Assembly (NCBI GenBank): GCA_964478945.1
Contig: CAYZJV010000016.1
Coordinates: 1 to 47,432 of the forward strand
Length of the DNA stretch: 47,432 nt
DNA from: CAYZJV01 sp964478945
GTDB taxonomy: Bacteria > Spirochaetota > Spirochaetia > Sphaerochaetales > Sphaerochaetaceae
Direction: 5' to 3'
Position numbers and translations under genes: made by a program. Shown here in pieces: positions 41,840-47,432 of the stretch. Every line of letters starts with the position of its first letter. Within the stretch, counting starts at the first letter, position 1. The notes under the pieces are model-generated. The model ran no database searches and had not been told where the DNA came from. It saw only the letters and a program-made list of their open reading frames with translations.

Positions 41840-43615
41840 ATGAATGAAATAGAGCAACGTTTGGATTCCATAAGGAACCTCATGCGCGACCATCATCTGG
41901 ATGCTTGGGTGGAAACCGGCAGTGATCCCCATGGAAGCGAGTATGTGGCTCCCAGATGGAGGTCCCGGGAATGGCTGTCCGGGTTCACCGGTTCGGCTGG
42001 AACCATCGTCGTCACACAGGAACAGGCCTTGTTGTGGGTCGACTCCAGATACCATATCCAAGGGGCCCAGCAAACCGCCGGGAGTCCCTACAATCTTATG
42101 CGATTGGGCGAACCCGAGGTGGTCGACCATGTGGCCTATCTGGCCGATACACTGGCCGTAGGCGCCAGGGTAGGCATGGTGGGAAACACCCTCTCCATGG
42201 CAACCGCCGTGGCTTTGGAGAGAGCCTTTGTCCCCAAAGGAATTGCGCTCATACCTACCGACGATTGGTATGATGAGGTGTGGGACCAACGTCCGACCGC
42301 ACCTTCGGAACCTGTGGTGGCCCAGGATATGGTGATCGCCGGTACAACCGTGGGAGCGAAAATTGGAAAGATTCGGAAGGTTCTGGACTCTCTCGGGTGT
42401 ACCCATACGATAGTCTCCTCCCTGGATGATATCGCTTGGATATTGAATCTTCGGGGATCCGACATCGCCTACAATCCTGTGTTCCTCGCCTATCTTGTGA
42501 TCAGTGGTTCCGAGGTTGTCCTTTTCACCGATGGCTCACGATTGGACCCCCAATGGGAGGAATCCTTCGGTGCGTTGGGAAAGGTCGAAGCATATCATAA
42601 AGTCTTCGAATATGTGGGGGATATGCTCAGGAAACATGATGTCGTGTACCTGTCTCCCGAGAAATCTTCGATGACCCTCAGAAGGGCGATCCCCGAGGGC
42701 ATCAAGGTGGTTGAGGGACGTGATGTCTCGACCGATTTGAAAGCCAGGAAATCTCCCATCGAAATCGAGGGGATGCGACGTGCCCATCTACTCGATGGAA
42801 TCGCCATGGTGAAGCTGTTGGCCGACTTGTCACGTGGATCGGTGGGATACGACGAACTCTCCATTGCGAAGAAGCTCGCCAACTATCGTGGCGAGCATGA
42901 GGAATACCTGGGACCATCGTTCTCTCCCATTGCGGGGTACGGACCGCACGGAGCGCTTGCCCATTATAGTGCCTCTGAAGAGAGCTTTTCAAAGTTGGTG
43001 GGAAATGGGTTGCTCGTGCTCGATACGGGAGGCCAGTACAAGACCGGCACCACGGATATCACAAGGACCCTTCTGTTTGGGGAACCCACCGAACAGATGA
43101 AACGTGATTACACACTGGTGTTGAAAGGTAATCTCGCCCTCGCCGCCCAACGGTTTCCTGTGGGAACCTGCGGATACCAGTTGGATGTGCTTGCACGCCA
43201 ATATCTTTGGCAGTCGGGACTATCCTATGGCCACGGGACGGGACATGGAGTGGGATTCTGCCTCAATGTGCACGAAGGACCTGCGAACATCTCACCCAAG
43301 ACAATCGCTGTTGCACTCGATGTGGGGATGGTATTGAGTGATGAGCCGGGTATCTATCGTGAAGGAAATTACGGAATTCGTCTGGAAAACCTCATCGTTG
43401 TGCAAAGTGCGGGTGCCACCGAATTCGGAGAGTTCCATGCCTTCGATGTGCTGACGCTCTGTCCATTCGAACGGAAACTGATCGAAAGGGAACTGCTCAG
43501 CGATACTGAGCGGCAGATGCTCGATGCCTACCATGGTTGGGTCTATTCCGAACTCTCCGACAAGCTGTCGGAAGAGGATGCGAAGTGGTTGCGAGAGGCG
43601 ACTTTACCCCTTTGA
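41840..43615 (+). CDS. pepP: Xaa-Pro aminopeptidase (M24B)
   Basis: A 591-aa three-domain aminopeptidase P that removes N-terminal residues before proline. The length fits the APP1 type (two creatinase-like N-terminal domains plus the pita-bread domain). N-terminal GSDPHGSEYV and GFTGSAGTIVV are typical. Metal ligands are visible in LLVLDTGGQYKTGTTDITRT, GHGTGHGVGF, and the EPG and RLEN segments near the end. The open frame runs back into lgt; ATG 41840 is chosen because GGAG lies 6 bases before it. The gene belongs to an lgt-pepP-gpmI plus-strand series. Confidence 0.95.
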   Translation: MNEIEQRLDSIRNLMRDHHLDAWVETGSDPHGSEYVAPRWRSREWLSGFTGSAGTIVVTQEQALLWVDSRYHIQGAQQTAGSPYNLMRLGEPEVVDHVAYLADTLAVGARVGMVGNTLSMATAVALERAFVPKGIALIPTDDWYDEVWDQRPTAPSEPVVAQDMVIAGTTVGAKIGKIRKVLDSLGCTHTIVSSLDDIAWILNLRGSDIAYNPVFLAYLVISGSEVVLFTDGSRLDPQWEESFGALGKVEAYHKVFEYVGDMLRKHDVVYLSPEKSSMTLRRAIPEGIKVVEGRDVSTDLKARKSPIEIEGMRRAHLLDGIAMVKLLADLSRGSVGYDELSIAKKLANYRGEHEEYLGPSFSPIAGYGPHGALAHYSASEESFSKLVGNGLLVLDTGGQYKTGTTDITRTLLFGEPTEQMKRDYTLVLKGNLALAAQRFPVGTCGYQLDVLARQYLWQSGLSYGHGTGHGVGFCLNVHEGPANISPKTIAVALDVGMVLSDEPGIYREGNYGIRLENLIVVQSAGATEFGEFHAFDVLTLCPFERKLIERELLSDTERQMLDAYHGWVYSELSDKLSEEDAKWLREATLPL

Positions 43616-43672
43616 CCTCTCTAGGTATATTACTTACATCGGCCATACGCCGAAGCCAAGGAGAATGAATTT

Positions 43673-45319
43673 ATGGTTGCACCATTGAAACGACACGACA
43701 AGATAACGAGGAAGGGCCCTGTGGTCCTTGTCATCATGGACGGCGTGGGATTCGGCAAGTATGTCGAAGGGGATGCGGTGGCTGAAGCGAAGACCGGAAC
43801 CCTGACATCCCTATACGATACCGTTCCCTGGACAAAGTTGAAGGCTCATGGAACTGCCGTCGGACTTCCTTCCGATGACGATATGGGTAACAGCGAAGTA
43901 GGACACAATGCCATCGGTTGCGGAAGGGTGTTCGCACAAGGGGCCAAGTTGGTGAACAACTCCATCGAGACGGGTGCGATGTTCGCCGGTGATACATGGA
44001 AAAAATTGGTTGCCAATGTGAAGGGAACCGACAACACCCTCCACTTCATAGGATTGCTTTCCGATGGGAATGTGCATTCCCATATCGATAATCTGCGAAA
44101 AATGATTGCGAGAGCCAAGGAGGACGGAGTCTCCCGTGTGCGTATCCATGCACTTCTCGATGGCCGGGATGTGGGAGAGTTGAGTGCACTCGAATATTTC
44201 GATCCATTCGAGGAATTTCTTGCATCCTTGAACGACAACTCGTTCAATGCGCGTATCGCCAGTGGTGGAGGCCGTATGGTGATCACCATGGATAGGTACA
44301 ATGCCAATTGGGATATGGTAAGGAAGGGTTGGGAAACCCATGTGCTTGGTGAGGGAAGGAAATTCGCTTCGGCACATGAAGCCATAGAGACTTTGCGCAA
44401 GGAGAGCAAGGCGATCGACCAGGATCTGCCTCCTTTCGTGATTGCCGATGGCGATACCCCGGTGGGGGAGATTGTGGATGGTGATTCGGTGATCCTTTTC
44501 AACTTCCGAGGAGACAGGGCACTCGAGATCACCAAGGCCTTCGAAGCCGAACAGTTGGAAGAGTTCGACAGGAAGCGCCACCCGAAGGTGGAATACGCCG
44601 GAATGATGGAATATGATGGAGATCTGCATGTTCCCTCCCAATATCTGGTGAGTCCTCCTTCGATCGACAGGACCATGGCAGAGTATCTTGTGGCGAGCGA
44701 TGTGAAACAATTTTCGATCAGTGAGACCCAGAAATATGGTCATGTGACCTACTTCTTCAATGGAAACAGATCGGGAAAATTCAGCAACGACCTGGAAACC
44801 TATGTGGAGATCCCTTCCGACAATGTTCCGTTTGAACAACGACCTTGGATGAAGTGTGCCGAGATCACGGACCGTGTCATTGAAGAGCTCAAGAAAGGAC
44901 AGTACGATTTCATCAAGCTCAATTACCCCAATGGAGACATGGTGGGTCATACCGGAATCTATCAAGCGGTTATCTGTGCCATGGAAGGAATGGATCTTCA
45001 ACTGGGGCGATTGAAGAAGGCGGTCGAGGAAGCAGGAGGAATTCTTCTGCTCACCGCCGACCATGGAAACGCCGACGATATGTTCGAACATGCCAAGGAT
45101 GGTTCGGTGAGTAGGAAGGAGGATGGTTCTCCCAGGGGAAAAACCTCCCACTCCCTAAACCCGGTTCCCTTCATCATCTATGATCCTTCATATGATGGGG
45201 AATATGAAACGAAGTTACGCGCAGGTTTGGGCATCAGTTCGATAGCCGCCACCTGCATGAATCTCATGGGATTCGAACCTCCTGAGGATTACGACCAGAG
45301 TATTGTGGTGATGAAATAG
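43673..45319 (+). CDS. gpmI: 2,3-bisphosphoglycerate-independent phosphoglycerate mutase
   Basis: Mn2+-dependent glycolytic mutase interconverting 3- and 2-phosphoglycerate (548 aa). The alkaline-phosphatase fold motifs are VVLVIMDGVGFG, DDDMGNSEVGHNAIG with the phosphorylated Ser, DGRDVGE, FNFRGDRALEITKAF and LLTADHGNADDMF. GGAG precedes ATG 43673. It is slightly longer than the common 510-aa form, with a basic N-terminal extension (about 15 residues). It ends before a stem-loop. Confidence 0.97.
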   Translation: MVAPLKRHDKITRKGPVVLVIMDGVGFGKYVEGDAVAEAKTGTLTSLYDTVPWTKLKAHGTAVGLPSDDDMGNSEVGHNAIGCGRVFAQGAKLVNNSIETGAMFAGDTWKKLVANVKGTDNTLHFIGLLSDGNVHSHIDNLRKMIARAKEDGVSRVRIHALLDGRDVGELSALEYFDPFEEFLASLNDNSFNARIASGGGRMVITMDRYNANWDMVRKGWETHVLGEGRKFASAHEAIETLRKESKAIDQDLPPFVIADGDTPVGEIVDGDSVILFNFRGDRALEITKAFEAEQLEEFDRKRHPKVEYAGMMEYDGDLHVPSQYLVSPPSIDRTMAEYLVASDVKQFSISETQKYGHVTYFFNGNRSGKFSNDLETYVEIPSDNVPFEQRPWMKCAEITDRVIEELKKGQYDFIKLNYPNGDMVGHTGIYQAVICAMEGMDLQLGRLKKAVEEAGGILLLTADHGNADDMFEHAKDGSVSRKEDGSPRGKTSHSLNPVPFIIYDPSYDGEYETKLRAGLGISSIAATCMNLMGFEPPEDYDQSIVVMK

Positions 45320-45327
45320 TCCCGAAC

Positions 45328-45363
45328 AGGGCTTCCGAAGGATTGTCGATCCGAGGGAGCCCT
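45328..45363 (+). terminator. Hairpin after gpmI
   Basis: AGGGCTTCC (45328-45336) pairs with GGGAGCCCT (45355-45363) with one wobble, and GGAT/ATCC extends it inside. It starts 9 bases after the gpmI stop, with a short T-rich tail, and ends just before the convergent stop. Confidence 0.65.
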
Positions 45364-45365
45364 TC

Positions 45366-46130
45366 TCATATCTGGCTGAAACGTTCTTTGGGGATCCCCA
45401 TTGCAATGCCGATGGCGAAAAGCAAAATCCCCAACCATGTGGTATGTGGATCGATATAGAGAAGATTTCCCAGTGTGATCGCCATAAGGCTTGCGCTGCG
45501 GAACACGGTGTACTGCGTCCTCTCGCGTGAAAGCAAAGCCACATAATTGAATATGGCGATGCCTCCCAGCAAAATCGGAACCAGAAGAAACTTTCCATCG
45601 GTAACCCACAAAGACCTTTCCAGAGGATACACGGCCACCTGCAACGGCACGAACAACGTGAAAAGGACACAACCCAATGCAGCGAGGAGGGAGTAGCGGA
45701 ATATCCTGCTGGTGTTGATGCCAAGATGGAACATTCCGATGAACAGCAACATGAGGGAAGAGAACAACAGTGAGAACAAATGGATCTTCGCTATTGCTGT
45801 AGGACCGAGATACCCGAAAATTCCGATGATTTCGAGATGCAACAACACTTGGATATCCATGAGTGTCATGGTGATGTACATCGGCGGCATGAGTTTTCGT
45901 TCAATATCGTTGCGTGACGTGGCGGGAAGATAGAGTGCGGGAATCATCCCAACAAAAGAAAGCACCAAATGGAGGAGCGTAGGGACAAGGTATCCTGAAA
46001 GCGGTGTTCCCTGGGTATGGTTTGTCGGTATGAGATGTCGAACAATGAGGTACAGCACCATAAGGATTAGGGCAAGCGACAATACACCATGGGAAATGAT
46101 ATAGGCTATCTTTACCGTTCTTTGCTTCAT
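45366..46130 (-). CDS. Multi-pass membrane protein of unknown function
   Basis: A 254-aa hydrophobic protein I do not recognise. It has about 7-8 membrane segments: near 8-30, 45-66, 83-108, 113-135, 143-166, 180-200 and 212-246 (perhaps two). There is no obvious motif or cofactor site; the His content is modest (for example HLEIIG and HLGINTSR). It starts 5 bases after the SDF symporter stop, with an AGG site, so the two are likely one transcript. It could be an accessory subunit or an independent protein. Confidence 0.75.
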   Translation of the reverse strand: MKQRTVKIAYIISHGVLSLALILMVLYLIVRHLIPTNHTQGTPLSGYLVPTLLHLVLSFVGMIPALYLPATSRNDIERKLMPPMYITMTLMDIQVLLHLEIIGIFGYLGPTAIAKIHLFSLLFSSLMLLFIGMFHLGINTSRIFRYSLLAALGCVLFTLFVPLQVAVYPLERSLWVTDGKFLLVPILLGGIAIFNYVALLSRERTQYTVFRSASLMAITLGNLLYIDPHTTWLGILLFAIGIAMGIPKERFSQI

Positions 46131-46135
46131 GTCGC

Positions 46136-47371
46136 CTACATCATGTCTTCGATGGTGACCCTGTCGTCCGGAGATACCACCCTGGAACCGAAGGTGGTTC
46201 CAAAGGTGTTGACCGCAACATCGGTTACGAGGCCAGCCATCTGAAGTGACGGCAGCAGGACCATGATGCCGGTCTGCAGGATCGACATCCCATCCCCGGT
46301 GATACCGCCCATGGAAAATACGATGATGAAGACAACCTCCAATCCAGGTGTGAAGGCTGAGGCGAATGAAAAGAGGGCCGAAAAGAGTGCAATGAATATC
46401 ATCGTCTGGAACGAAAGGTTGGTTCCGGTTCCCGAGAGAATCATGATGATGGAGTAACTGGCCACCATCGCACTACCGCCTCTTCCGAAAATGGTTAGTA
46501 GTGGTGTGGCGATACCGACCACCCTCTTGTGCCCACCACAATTGTGTTGGTTCATGGCAAGGAGGGGAGTCGTCGCGAAAAGAAGGCTTCCGGAAAAACC
46601 TCCGGCAAGCAAGGCCCCCAGAGAGCCTAACAGTATCTTGTAGGGATTGCCTCCACGGAACAACGTCGAAAGTCCGAAGAGAAGCGGAAGAACGAGCAAT
46701 ACAGCGACAAGCACTGCTATCAGCAGGCCGAGTCCAAACCAAAGATTACCCTGTGACAATGGGAACATGGGGAAATCGAGGAACCACTTGGCGCTTATCA
46801 CCAGCACCAGTGCCGCTCCCAGAGCGGTGAATATCCGGGCAAGCCGCATCATCGCCTCGGCGAAGGAGTTCACCACAACATAGGCGGGTCGTATTGCTTC
46901 CCGATCCGGTCGCAAAGCGATCCCGAACACAAGTGATAGTACGATCAACGGCAATAGTGATGTGGTGGTCAATGAAAATTGGTTGAATGCATTTTCAGCA
47001 ATGAACATTCTGTAGAAGGATGAGAAGTCGAAGAATTCGGGGAGTACAGTTTCAGCACCGGAAATTGGTGAGAACCGGAAGGGTAACACGATTGCCAATC
47101 CCATTCCGATGAAGCTGAGCAACAATGCGCTGACCAGTCCCCAGAAGATCGCGGACGAGAAGACGATCACCGTCTCCTTGTAACGACGGAGAGAGGCAAC
47201 GGCTGCAGTGAAGAGTGAGAATACGACCGGAAACAATACGAACAAGCCCAATTGCCTCGCAATCGGTTCAACTGTTCCGAGAAAATCGACATACGGTTGC
47301 CAATCCTGCAGGAGCAGAGTCGATGCCAGCCCAAAGATAATTGCAGCCGGATAAGTTATCCATGTCTTCAT
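46136..47371 (-). CDS. Sodium:dicarboxylate symporter-family (SDF) transporter
   Basis: A 411-aa inner-membrane protein resembling the DAACS/SDF family, which moves glutamate, C4-dicarboxylates, Ser or Thr with Na+ or H+. Visible family parts are SLVFGIALRPDREAI, a Gly- and Ser-rich re-entrant region (FGRGGSAMVASYSII, in the place of the SSS-type hairpin), and MAGLVTDVAVNTFGTT, close to the NMxGT/RT-D helix regions. Key motifs are diverged, so the substrate is unclear. A promoter (TTGACT, 17 bases, TACTGT) ends 7 bases before the ATG with no ribosome site. Confidence 0.8.
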   Translation of the reverse strand: MKTWITYPAAIIFGLASTLLLQDWQPYVDFLGTVEPIARQLGLFVLFPVVFSLFTAAVASLRRYKETVIVFSSAIFWGLVSALLLSFIGMGLAIVLPFRFSPISGAETVLPEFFDFSSFYRMFIAENAFNQFSLTTTSLLPLIVLSLVFGIALRPDREAIRPAYVVVNSFAEAMMRLARIFTALGAALVLVISAKWFLDFPMFPLSQGNLWFGLGLLIAVLVAVLLVLPLLFGLSTLFRGGNPYKILLGSLGALLAGGFSGSLLFATTPLLAMNQHNCGGHKRVVGIATPLLTIFGRGGSAMVASYSIIMILSGTGTNLSFQTMIFIALFSALFSFASAFTPGLEVVFIIVFSMGGITGDGMSILQTGIMVLLPSLQMAGLVTDVAVNTFGTTFGSRVVSPDDRVTIEDMM

Positions 47372-47378
47372 ATATGCA

Positions 47379-47407
47379 ACAGTATCCTATCGTTTTCCAT
47401 AAGTCAA
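47379..47407 (-). promoter_or_regulatory. Promoter of the SDF transporter, possibly leaderless
   Basis: On the minus strand TTGACT (47407-47402, 5 of 6), a 17-base spacer and TACTGT (47384-47379), ending 7 bases before ATG 47371. The -10 is weak (3 of 6) but the spacing and -35 are good. Confidence 0.45.
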
Positions 47408-47432
47408 TTCACTTCTCCCAAGAGGTTTTCCA

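Noticed and set aside
43811..45151. Long open frame (446 codons) antisense to gpmI
   Set aside because: Shadow of gpmI caused by codon bias; no motif or ribosome site.
1..47432. tRNA genes, CRISPR arrays, insertion sequences, prophage
   Set aside because: No such pattern was seen; the window is ordinary core chromosome around an origin.

Overview
This is a single contiguous bacterial chromosomal region that contains the replication origin. It is densely packed with housekeeping genes and shows no mobile elements, CRISPR arrays or tRNAs. The best guess at the host is a spirochaete of the Sphaerochaeta type. That rests on inference from several marks: a MurA with Asp at the usual Cys position (also known in Borrelia, but in other phyla too), a GyrA with Ala at position 83, a cyclophilin-FKBP fusion of the kind reported from Treponema, moderate GC content, and the gene order around dnaA. 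No species-level claim is made.

Left part (1-16.8 kb): the 3' part of the SRP RNA gene is followed by dnaX-ybaB-recR. Next come a DnaJ/TerB-like protein, a six-hairpin glycosidase-like protein and a lipid kinase. Then follow ygiQ-MATE-nagA-pepD as an overlapping plus-strand series, a flavodiiron protein, a YgjP-like metallopeptidase, a small unknown protein, a LysO-type exporter and a TraB-family protein.

Centre (16.8-36.8 kb), the replication and segregation core: on the minus strand parA-parB-immunophilin fusion-radA form a tight operon, as do gyrB-gyrA. Two perfect parS sites lie between an Nfu-type Fe-S scaffold gene and gyrA, only about 0.35 kb from parA. On the plus strand run dnaA, an oriC-like intergenic region, dnaN, recF, a DciA/DUF721 gene, rpmH, rnpA, yidC, khpB (jag), metK and murA, with an adenosine-kinase-like PfkB gene inserted on the opposite strand. 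The dnaA-dnaN gap carries helically phased GGG/GTGG motifs, DnaA-box-like sites and a run resembling DnaA-trios. Divergent gene orientation (minus to the left, plus to the right) agrees with an origin here.

Right part (36.8-47.4 kb): a 344-base gap between convergent genes holds the only two perfect TTATCCACA DnaA boxes in the window. Beyond it are an unusual sigma-54-activator-like protein without a DNA-binding domain, rsmE, a Ctp protease, lgt, an aminopeptidase P, gpmI, an unknown multi-pass membrane protein and an SDF-family symporter.

The main new observations are: (1) several genes (dnaA, parA, ygiQ, lgt, pfkB, the SDF symporter) have no Shine-Dalgarno sequence but have a promoter whose -10 box ends 6-7 bases before the ATG, suggesting frequent leaderless mRNAs; (2) the layout of the putative oriC; (3) the second DnaA-box locus near murA; (4) a one-mismatch parS inside dnaX; (5) the HTH-less activator with a GAYTDA loop; and (6) enzyme active-site substitutions in MurA, GyrA and the glycosidase-like protein.
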